A stretch of DNA of 57,415 nt from positions 1-57,415 of the forward strand of contig NZ_SCNV01000057.1 in assembly GCF_005503145.1 (NCBI RefSeq), read 5' to 3'. A program made the position numbers and the translations under genes. Position 1 is the stretch's first letter. Each line of letters begins with the position of its first letter. The notes below the pieces were generated by a model, which was given only the letters and a program-made list of their open reading frames with translations, was not told the origin of the DNA and did not search any database. This DNA comes from Burkholderia sp. 4M9327F10. Its GTDB lineage: Bacteria > Pseudomonadota > Gammaproteobacteria > Burkholderiales > Burkholderiaceae. Below are positions 8,130 to 15,036 of this stretch, piece by piece.

Positions 8130-9116
8130 ATGAATGCGCAACAGACTCGAACCACCGTGGTCGGAGCCGGCGCGATCGGCGGCCTGATCGCCGCCGCGCT
8201 CGCTCAGGCAGGACACGCAGTTAGCGTGCTCGCGCGCGGCAAGACGCTCGATGCGATTCGCGCCCAGGGAATTCGCATCGTGGATCAGGAGCGCGAGACC
8301 GTCGCGCGCGTGGCCGCAGAGGATGACCCGGCGGCACTCGGGGTCCAGGACTTTGTGGTGATTGCGCTCAAAGCCCAGGCGCTGCCCGCGATCGCCGCGA
8401 GTCTCAAGCCGCTGATCGGACCTGAAACCGTCGTCGTGGCGGCGATGAACGGTCTGCCGTGGTGGTTCCTGAGCGGCCTGGCTGGACCGCTTGCCGGTCA
8501 AGGAATCGAGGCTGTCGATCCCGCCGGTATCGTGTCCGCAGCGTTGCCGCCTGCCCAGTCGATTGGGTGCGTCGTGCACCTGTCGTCGTCGACCGACGCG
8601 CCCGGCGTGATCCGGCGCGGGCGCGGCAACCATCTGATCGTCGGTGCGCCGCGGCCTTCACTGGCGCCGCAAGCGCAAGCCTTTGCCATGGCGTTGCAGG
8701 AAGGCGGCTTCGAGGTGACTGTCTCGGACCGGATTCGCACCGAGATCTGGGTGAAGCTGTGGGGCAACATGAACATGAATCCGCTGAGCGCGTTGACCGG
8801 CTCCGCGGCTGACCGGCTGCTCGACGATCCGCTGACGCATGCGCTGGTGCTGAGGATGATGGAGGAGGCCGATGCAATCGGCACGAGGCTGGGCTTGCCG
8901 ACTGGCATGAGCGCACCGGAGCGCGTCGCGCTGACGCGCAAGCTCGGCGCATTTCGCACTTCGATGCTGCAGGATTTCGAGGCAGGCCGCCCGCTCGAAA
9001 TCGAGCCGATTCTGGGCGTCTTTCCGGAGCTGGGCCGCAAGCTGGATCTGCCGACGCCGTTTTGCGACGCCGTCCTCGGGCTATTGCGGCAACGCGCGAT
9101 CAACAGCGGTTTGTAG
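8130..9116 (+). CDS. panE: Ketopantoate reductase-like NAD(P)H oxidoreductase
   Basis: A 328-aa protein of the 2-dehydropantoate 2-reductase family, which reduces ketopantoate to pantoate with NADPH. The start at ATG 8130 has AAGGAGTG upstream and opens directly into the Rossmann motif VVGAGAIGGLIAA. The characteristic C-terminal-domain signature KLWGNMNMNPLSALTG (about residues 208-223) holds the usual catalytic Lys and Asn. Burkholderiaceae often carry several such paralogues. Its tight coupling to a class II aldolase suggests a catabolic rather than a pantothenate role, so the symbol is tentative. Confidence 0.82.
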   Translation: MNAQQTRTTVVGAGAIGGLIAAALAQAGHAVSVLARGKTLDAIRAQGIRIVDQERETVARVAAEDDPAALGVQDFVVIALKAQALPAIAASLKPLIGPETVVVAAMNGLPWWFLSGLAGPLAGQGIEAVDPAGIVSAALPPAQSIGCVVHLSSSTDAPGVIRRGRGNHLIVGAPRPSLAPQAQAFAMALQEGGFEVTVSDRIRTEIWVKLWGNMNMNPLSALTGSAADRLLDDPLTHALVLRMMEEADAIGTRLGLPTGMSAPERVALTRKLGAFRTSMLQDFEAGRPLEIEPILGVFPELGRKLDLPTPFCDAVLGLLRQRAINSGL

Positions 9117-9143
9117 TGCGTGCAGCGCGGCGGGCCGCGCGCC

Positions 9144-9596
9144 TCACTCGGTGCGCGCCTGCACGCTCTCGATGATGCGGTCGAGCGCGGCGCTGAAGGC
9201 GGCTCTCTCATCCTCGTTGAGGCAGTCGAACAGATCCACGTTCCACTTGCGTGCAATCGGCATGATCTTGCGGTACAGCTCGCGTCCGTCCGCGGTGAGC
9301 GAAATCAGCACGACGCGCCCGTCCTCGACGCTTGCCTCGCGTTGTATGAGCCCTTCCTTGATCAGCGAATCGGCCGCGCGGCTCGCCTGGCTCTTGTCGA
9401 GGTTCGCATGCCGCGCCAGATCCATGATCGAAAACGGCCCGAACGATCCCACCGACGCAATCACGCGCGCCTCCGGCAACGTCACGCCGAGCTTTTCCTG
9501 ATAGCGCTCGCCGATACCGCGCTCGGCCAGCTTGTTCAATACGTGCAGGCGGTAGGTCAGAAACTGTTCGAGTCCGGCTTTGGCGGAGGCCTTCAT
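9144..9596 (-). CDS. MarR-family transcriptional regulator
   Basis: A 150-aa winged-helix regulator. The ATG at 9596 (MKASAKAGLEQF) is preferred over a TTG at 9665, which would overlap the next gene's end. MarR features: N-terminal dimerisation helices, the recognition region SIMDLARHANLDKSQASRAADSLIKEGLI, and the wing with VEDGRVVLISLTADGRELY. It converges on the aldolase/reductase operon, whose leader carries a MarR-like palindrome, so it may be that operon's regulator. A compact GTTGC/GCAAC palindrome (9640-9650) lies just upstream of its own start. Confidence 0.88.
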   Translation of the reverse strand: MKASAKAGLEQFLTYRLHVLNKLAERGIGERYQEKLGVTLPEARVIASVGSFGPFSIMDLARHANLDKSQASRAADSLIKEGLIQREASVEDGRVVLISLTADGRELYRKIMPIARKWNVDLFDCLNEDERAAFSAALDRIIESVQARTE

Positions 9597-9661
9597 GGTC
9601 GTCCCGATAGTGAGTGGTAGCGGTCGTGGCGCTGTGATTGTTGCCGCAACCGCCTCACCGG

Positions 9662-10807
9662 TCAACGCGTGCCGTATCTCAGGCGCGTCAACTGCTCGGC
9701 TTCGTTGCTGAGCAGGCGGGCTGCATCGCGAATCGCGACCTCGAGCGTGATCGGGCCGGGCGCCGGGGAGAAGCAGCCGCTGAAGTGTTCGGCGAGGCGC
9801 GGCAGTGCGCTCGCGTCAACCGCGCCGGACAGCAGCGTGGCCGGTACGCCCAGCGCACGCGCATGGCCGCAAGCGATAAACGGAGCTTTGCCGTGCAGCG
9901 TCTGCACGTCCGAGCGGCCTTCGCCGGTGATGAGCCAGTCTGCGCCATCGAGCGCCGCATCGAGGCCGATTTGCCGGGCGACCGTTTCCGCACCCGGTTC
10001 GAATTGCGCGCCCAGCATATGCAGCGCGAAACCCAGGCCGCCAGCCGCGCCCGCACCGGGCAGGTTGCGCGCCGTGCGCTGCAGTGCCGGTTCGAGGAGA
10101 TCGGCGAAGCGGGCGAGGGCTGCGTCGACGCTGGCGATCTGCTCGGGCCCGACGCCCTTCTGCGGACCGAAGACCGCCGTTGCGCCATGTTCTCCGGTGA
10201 GCGGATTGTCCACGTCGGACATGCCGACGAACGAGGCATCGGCGAGCCGCGCATCCAGTTGCGATACATCGACACGGTGCAGCCGGGCCAATTGCTCGGG
10301 TGTCGGCTCGAGCTCTTGCCCTTGGGCATCAAACAGCTTCATGCCGAGGCCGGCGAGCAGGCCCGCGCCGCCATCGTTCGTGCTGCTGCCGCCCAGCGCC
10401 ACGAAGAAGCGCCGCACGCCGGCGTCGAGCAGTGTGCGAATCGCTTCACCCATGCCGCGCGAGCTGCGCGCCTGCACCGGTACGCCCATGCCGACCGGAT
10501 CGGTAATGCCGACAATTTCGGCCGTTTCAACAATCGCGCTGCCATCGCCGAGCAGGCCTGTCGCCGCTTCGCGCAGCGGGCCCGCTGCGCCGCGTACGGT
10601 CAGCACCCGGCGCTCGCCGCCGCCGGTGAGCATGGCGTCGAGCGTGCCTTCGCCGCCGTCGGCCATCGGGCAGATGCGCACCACGGCATCGGGCCGCGCG
10701 CGCGTGATGCCGGCGGCAATGGCTTGCGCCACCTGCTCGGCACTCAGCGAGCCTTTAAAAGAATCGGGAGCAATGACGACGACGGGCGCGGACGACGGGT
10801 TCGGCAT
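9662..10807 (-). CDS. Glycerate kinase (GarK/GlxK family)
   Basis: A 381-aa kinase phosphorylating D-glycerate, in this family usually to 2-phosphoglycerate, linking glyoxylate/glycerate metabolism to glycolysis. Signature elements: IAPDSFKGSLSAEQVA at the N-terminus, CPMADGGEGTLDAML, ALGGSSTNDGGAGLLAGLGM, and VDNPLTGEHGATAVFGPQKG. Length matches the family. The 3' end lies 66 bp before the chosen MarR start on the same strand, so both may share a transcript. The exact phosphorylation position cannot be read from the sequence. Confidence 0.9.
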   Translation of the reverse strand: MPNPSSAPVVVIAPDSFKGSLSAEQVAQAIAAGITRARPDAVVRICPMADGGEGTLDAMLTGGGERRVLTVRGAAGPLREAATGLLGDGSAIVETAEIVGITDPVGMGVPVQARSSRGMGEAIRTLLDAGVRRFFVALGGSSTNDGGAGLLAGLGMKLFDAQGQELEPTPEQLARLHRVDVSQLDARLADASFVGMSDVDNPLTGEHGATAVFGPQKGVGPEQIASVDAALARFADLLEPALQRTARNLPGAGAAGGLGFALHMLGAQFEPGAETVARQIGLDAALDGADWLITGEGRSDVQTLHGKAPFIACGHARALGVPATLLSGAVDASALPRLAEHFSGCFSPAPGPITLEVAIRDAARLLSNEAEQLTRLRYGTR

Positions 10808-11234
10808 AATGTCTCTTGATGGTTGATATCGTGGCGATGGCGGCCCACAGGGGCGTAAGCTCCGGCAGGCGCGCCCGCTAGCTTAGCAGCATGCCGCGCG
10901 TGGCTGAATATCCCGAACGGCATAGCCGGCATGGGGGGAGGGTAAAGCCGGAGAAACCACGCTGCGGGCCGCCAAAACGGCCTTAAAGAGGCCTCAAACC
11001 CGCTCCAAACCCGTTAGAAATTGGACGAAAGTGCGCGCGAAACATCGAATCCCGGCTAGGCGCGCGAATAGTTTGCTAAAATATTCGGCTCTTTAGACCC
11101 AAATCGTGCTGCCGGTGGCCTGCAAGCCGCGGCGCAGGCGCTGAATCGATGTAACGCACGATGCGAAGCGACATCGAATAGCGGCACGTAGAAGATAACT
11201 GATTCGCTCGAATAATTTTAGGACGATTGAAGCC
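10808..11234. other. Intergenic region between glycerate kinase and tig
   Basis: A 427-bp divergent spacer without a credible gene. It contains an AT-rich patch around 11071-11085 (TAAAAT at 11077-11082) without a matching -35, and a weak TTGGAC (11021) with 18-bp spacing to TCGAAT (11045). Trigger factor must be driven from here, but I cannot fix the promoter. Confidence 0.5.
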
Positions 11235-12581
11235 ATGGCTAACGTTGTTGAAAACCTCGGCAAGCTCGAACGCCGCGTCACGATTTCCCTGCCGAAAGAC
11301 ACCGTGCAGAAGGAAGTGGACTCGCGTATCCGCCAACTCGCGAAGAATGTGCGCATGCCGGGTTTCCGCCCGGGCAAGGTGCCGCTCAAGATGGTGACGC
11401 AACAGTATTCGGGCCAGGTGGAAGCCGAAGTGCTGAGCGACAAGGTTGGCAAGGAATTCTTCGACATCAGCCGCGCTGAGAACCTGCGCGTCGCGGGCCA
11501 GCCGAGCTTCGCACCGAAGGCCGGCGCAGCGGAAGGCGACTACGCTTTCGACGCAACCTTCGAGGTGTATCCGGAAGTGAAGCTGGGCGACGTCGCCACG
11601 GCCGAGATCGAGCGCACCACGACCACCATCAGCGAAGCCGAAATCGACCGCACGCTGGACATCCTGCGCAAGCAGCGCGTGCATTTCCACGCTCGCGGCG
11701 AAGCCGGCGAACATGGCGACGGCGGCTCGGATACGGCGGCTAAAGACGGCGACCGCGTGACGGTCGACTTCGTCGGCAAGATCGACGGTGAAGTGTTCCA
11801 GGGCGGTAGCGCGGAAGACTTCGCGTTCGTGCTGGGCGAAGGCCGCATGCTGCCGGAATTCGAAAAGGCAGCGCTTGGCCTGAAGGTCGGCGAAGCGAAG
11901 GAATTCGATCTGGCATTCCCGGCTGATTATCACGGCAAGGAAGTCGCCGGCAAGACCGCGCAGTTCACGATCACGATGAAGAAGATCGAGTGGCCGCACC
12001 TGCCGGAAATCGACGCTGAATTCGCCAAGTCGCTCGGCATCGAAGACGGCGATCTGGTCAAGATGCGCGCTGAAATCAAGGACAACCTCGAGCGCGAAGC
12101 GAAGCGCCGCACGCAATCCATCGTGAAGAACCAGGTGATGGACGCGCTGCTGAAGATTTCGGAACTGGACGTGCCGAACGCGCTGATCGAACAGGACCAG
12201 CAGCGTCTCGTGGAAATGGCGCGCCAGGACCTGACGCAACGTGGCGTGCCGAACGCCGCAGACGCACCGATTCCGGCAGAAATGTTCAAGGAACAGGCTG
12301 AGCGTCGCGTCAAGCTGGGCCTCGTGCTGGCCGAGCTGGTCAAGGCCAATGAGCTGCAGGCGAAGCCGGAGCAGATTCGTGCCGAAGTGGACGAATTCGC
12401 GAAAAGCTACGAAGACCCGAAGGAGGTCGTCCGCTGGTATTATTCCAATCAGCAGCGTCTTGCGGAAATGGAAGCGTACGTCGTTGAAGCCAACGTCGTC
12501 GATTTCGTCCTCAGCAAGGCCAAGGTGACGGACAAGGAAGTGAGCTTCGAAGAGCTGGCAAGCGCAACGGCGCAAGCGTAA
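11235..12581 (+). CDS. tig: Trigger factor
   Basis: Ribosome-bound chaperone and peptidyl-prolyl isomerase of 448 aa that receives nascent chains at the exit tunnel. The N-terminal ribosome-binding domain carries the signature GFRPGK (residues 43-48). The FKBP-like domain begins near residue 170 (KDGDRVTVDFVGKIDGEVFQGG), followed by the long helical C-terminal arm. It is followed by its own terminator and then clpP, clpX and lon, the classic proteostasis order. Length and domains are intact. Confidence 0.97.
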   Translation: MANVVENLGKLERRVTISLPKDTVQKEVDSRIRQLAKNVRMPGFRPGKVPLKMVTQQYSGQVEAEVLSDKVGKEFFDISRAENLRVAGQPSFAPKAGAAEGDYAFDATFEVYPEVKLGDVATAEIERTTTTISEAEIDRTLDILRKQRVHFHARGEAGEHGDGGSDTAAKDGDRVTVDFVGKIDGEVFQGGSAEDFAFVLGEGRMLPEFEKAALGLKVGEAKEFDLAFPADYHGKEVAGKTAQFTITMKKIEWPHLPEIDAEFAKSLGIEDGDLVKMRAEIKDNLEREAKRRTQSIVKNQVMDALLKISELDVPNALIEQDQQRLVEMARQDLTQRGVPNAADAPIPAEMFKEQAERRVKLGLVLAELVKANELQAKPEQIRAEVDEFAKSYEDPKEVVRWYYSNQQRLAEMEAYVVEANVVDFVLSKAKVTDKEVSFEELASATAQA

Positions 12582-12592
12582 GCGTCGCTGCA

Positions 12593-12637
12593 ACGGCGTG
12601 CCGGCTGTCGGAGCGACGGCCCGCACGCCGTTTTTTT
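12593..12637 (+). terminator. Terminator after tig
   Basis: ACGGCGTGC (12593-12601) pairs with GCACGCCGT (12623-12631), followed by a run of seven T residues. The 21-nt loop contains further GC pairing potential. Confidence 0.82.
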
Positions 12638-12747
12638 CTGGAGCGTCGTGCTGATTGCGTTGCGCCGGGGTTGGCGCACTTGAATACGGCGCTGTCGTAC
12701 TCACCTGTCCGGTATCGAATAAATATTCCCAGACAAGGATCCATTGC

Positions 12748-13401
12748 ATGACCTTTCGCGCCCAAATGCTGGACACGTTGACCTCCCAGTCGTCGCGGGA
12801 TCTCGAAGCGCAGGCGCTCGGACTCGTGCCGATCGTCGTGGAAACGAGCGGACGCGGCGAGCGTTCGTATGACATCTACTCGCGCCTGCTGAAGGAGCGC
12901 GTGGTGTTTCTGGTCGGTGAAGTGAACGACCAGACGGCTAACCTGGTTGTCGCGCAGTTGCTGTTCCTCGAAAGCGAAAACCCGGACAAGGACATCAGCT
13001 TTTACATCAACAGCCCGGGCGGCTCGGTTTCGGCCGGGATGGCGATCTACGATACGATGCAATTCATCAAGCCGGACGTATCCACGCTGTGCATGGGCCT
13101 CGCGGCCAGTATGGGCGCGTTCCTGCTGGCGGCCGGCGCGAAGGGCAAGCGCTTCGCGTTGCCGAACGCGCGGGTGATGATTCACCAGCCGCTGGGCGGC
13201 GCGCGCGGTCAGGCATCGGACATTGAAATCCAGGCGCGTGAAATCCTGTATCTGAAGGAACGGCTGAATCAACTGCTGTCGCATCACACCGGCCAGCCGG
13301 TCGAACGTATCGCCCGCGACACCGACCGCGACAATTTCATGTCCGGCGACGACGCCCAGGCGTACGGTCTGGTCGACCAGGTGCTGCACAAGCGTCCGTA
13401 A
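12748..13401 (+). CDS. clpP: ATP-dependent Clp protease proteolytic subunit
   Basis: Serine protease of 217 aa forming the tetradecameric ClpP barrel that degrades substrates unfolded by ClpX or ClpA. The catalytic triad is visible: Ser121 (GLAASMGA), His146 (VMIHQP) and Asp195 (DTDRDN). The start is ATG 12748 (MTFRAQMLD); the frame is open further upstream but without a ribosome-binding site or family similarity. A CTTGAAT element at 12679-12685 resembles a heat-shock sigma32 -35, but I see no good -10. clpX follows after 178 bp. Confidence 0.97.
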   Translation: MTFRAQMLDTLTSQSSRDLEAQALGLVPIVVETSGRGERSYDIYSRLLKERVVFLVGEVNDQTANLVVAQLLFLESENPDKDISFYINSPGGSVSAGMAIYDTMQFIKPDVSTLCMGLAASMGAFLLAAGAKGKRFALPNARVMIHQPLGGARGQASDIEIQAREILYLKERLNQLLSHHTGQPVERIARDTDRDNFMSGDDAQAYGLVDQVLHKRP

Positions 13402-13409
13402 GGCGGCGC

Positions 13410-13437
13410 GTTTTCGCCCTTTTTTGAGGGCGAGAAC
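13410..13437 (+). other. Hairpin in the clpP-clpX spacer
   Basis: GTTTTCGCCCT (13410-13420) pairs with AGGGCGAGAAC (13427-13437) through an 11-bp stem with one G-U pair. No T-run follows, so it looks like an mRNA stability or processing structure, or a weak attenuator, rather than a full terminator. Confidence 0.5.
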
Positions 13438-13579
13438 GACCGCGTTTATGGTGTGAAATAATTAGACTCGTCCAAACGCCTGCGGCAAGCGCCGTCACTG
13501 CTTCTGCTCATTCGCCCCAACTGCGAGGCAGGGGCAAACGGCGTATCATGTAATCGAGTGTCCGGAGGCTCACACATCT

Positions 13580-14851
13580 ATGGCGGACAAAAAAGGTTCT
13601 AACAGCGAAAAGCTGTTGTATTGCTCGTTCTGCGGCAAGAGCCAGCATGAAGTCAAAAAGCTGATTGCAGGCCCGTCGGTATTCATCTGTGATGAATGTA
13701 TCGACCTGTGCAACGAAATCATCCGTGACGAGGCGGCAGGCGCGGGCATTGAAGCGGGCTTGTCCAAGTCCGATCTGCCGAGTCCGCAGGAAATCCGCGA
13801 AATTCTCGATCAGTACGTGATCGGGCAGGAACGCGCCAAGAAGATCCTTGCAGTGGCCGTTTACAACCACTACAAGCGCCTCAAGCACCTCGACAAGAAG
13901 GATGAAATCGAGCTGTCGAAGAGCAACATCCTGCTGATCGGACCGACCGGTTCCGGCAAGACCTTGCTCGCGCAGACGCTTGCGCGCCTTCTGAACGTCC
14001 CGTTTGTCATTGCCGACGCAACGACGCTGACGGAAGCCGGCTATGTCGGTGAAGACGTCGAGAACATCATCCAGAAGCTCCTGCAGAACTGCAATTACGA
14101 AGTCGACAAGGCCCAGCGCGGGATTGTCTACATCGACGAAATCGACAAGATCAGCCGCAAGTCGGACAACCCCTCCATCACCCGCGACGTGTCGGGCGAG
14201 GGTGTCCAGCAAGCGCTGCTCAAGCTGGTCGAAGGCACGATGGCGTCGGTGCCGCCGCAAGGTGGCCGTAAGCATCCGAACCAGGACTTCATCCAGGTCG
14301 ACACTACCAATATCCTGTTTATTTGCGGCGGCGCGTTCGACGGCCTTGAAAAGGTTATCGTCGACCGTACGGAAAAGACCGGTATCGGTTTTGGGGCCAG
14401 TGTCAAAAGCAAGCAGGACCGTGACGCGGGCGAAGTACTGCGCGAGGTGGAGCCGGAAGATCTGATCAAGTTCGGGCTGATTCCTGAGCTGATCGGCCGT
14501 CTGCCGGTAGTCGCCACGCTCGGCAAGCTCGACGAAGCGGCGCTCATGAAGATTCTCGTCGAACCGAAGAACGCGCTTGTGAAGCAGTACCACAAGCTGT
14601 TCAACATGGAACGCGTCGAGCTCGAGATTCGTCCGGGTGCATTGCAGGCCGTGGCTCGCAAGGCAATCCGTCGCAAGACGGGCGCGCGTGGTCTGCGTTC
14701 GATCCTGGAGCAGGCATTGCTCGACGTGATGTACGAGTTGCCGGCAATGAAAGGCGTTAGCAAGGTCATCATCGACGACAATGTCATCGATGGCGACGGC
14801 AAACCGCTGCTGATCTACGAAGACGCGCCGAAGGTCGCGGGTTCGAATTGA
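13580..14851 (+). CDS. clpX: ATP-dependent Clp protease ATP-binding subunit ClpX
   Basis: AAA+ unfoldase of 423 aa that feeds substrates to ClpP. The N-terminal zinc-binding domain has Cys15, Cys18, Cys37 and Cys40. Walker A is GPTGSGKTLL (121-130), Walker B is IVYIDEIDKI (182-191), and the ClpP-docking loop IGFGAS motif and sensor-2 region GARGLRSILE are present. A CGGAGG ribosome-binding site precedes ATG 13580. The gene is followed by a strong terminator. Length equals that of other beta- and gammaproteobacterial ClpX proteins. Confidence 0.98.
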   Translation: MADKKGSNSEKLLYCSFCGKSQHEVKKLIAGPSVFICDECIDLCNEIIRDEAAGAGIEAGLSKSDLPSPQEIREILDQYVIGQERAKKILAVAVYNHYKRLKHLDKKDEIELSKSNILLIGPTGSGKTLLAQTLARLLNVPFVIADATTLTEAGYVGEDVENIIQKLLQNCNYEVDKAQRGIVYIDEIDKISRKSDNPSITRDVSGEGVQQALLKLVEGTMASVPPQGGRKHPNQDFIQVDTTNILFICGGAFDGLEKVIVDRTEKTGIGFGASVKSKQDRDAGEVLREVEPEDLIKFGLIPELIGRLPVVATLGKLDEAALMKILVEPKNALVKQYHKLFNMERVELEIRPGALQAVARKAIRRKTGARGLRSILEQALLDVMYELPAMKGVSKVIIDDNVIDGDGKPLLIYEDAPKVAGSN

Positions 14852-14875
14852 TCGGCTTTACGAGTTCTGCAAAAG

Positions 14876-14907
14876 AAGCCGTTCATGGCAACGTGAACGG
14901 CTTTTTT
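14876..14907 (+). terminator. Terminator after clpX
   Basis: The 10-bp stem AAGCCGTTCA/TGAACGGCTT (14876-14885 with 14894-14903) is followed by a T-run. Confidence 0.9.
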
Positions 14908-14913
14908 GTTTAT

Positions 14914-14942
14914 CTTGGGTTAGGATGGTTGTGTTTCCATTG
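14914..14942 (+). promoter_or_regulatory. Candidate heat-shock (sigma32) promoter of lon
   Basis: CTTGGGT (14914-14920), a 14-bp spacer and TTCCATTG (14935-14942) match the core CTTG and CCAT positions of sigma32 promoters with proper spacing. It lies about 95 bp before lon, which is heat-shock controlled in related bacteria. The assignment is inference. Confidence 0.4.
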
Positions 14943-15036
14943 GAGTCACTGAACTTTTCCCACACGCGGAGGCCTTGTAATCGTTTTAGCAGGCCTCACC
15001 TATCGAACGAACTGATACCACTCATGGGGAAATGAA

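Noticed and set aside
9638..10826. Two long plus-strand frames opposite the glycerate kinase gene
   Set aside because: The minus-strand product has full glycerate kinase motifs; the plus-strand frames are Arg/Ala-rich shadows.
11076..12875. 599-codon open frame antisense to tig
   Set aside because: It overlaps the tig terminator and a conserved chaperone gene; composition is that of an antisense shadow.
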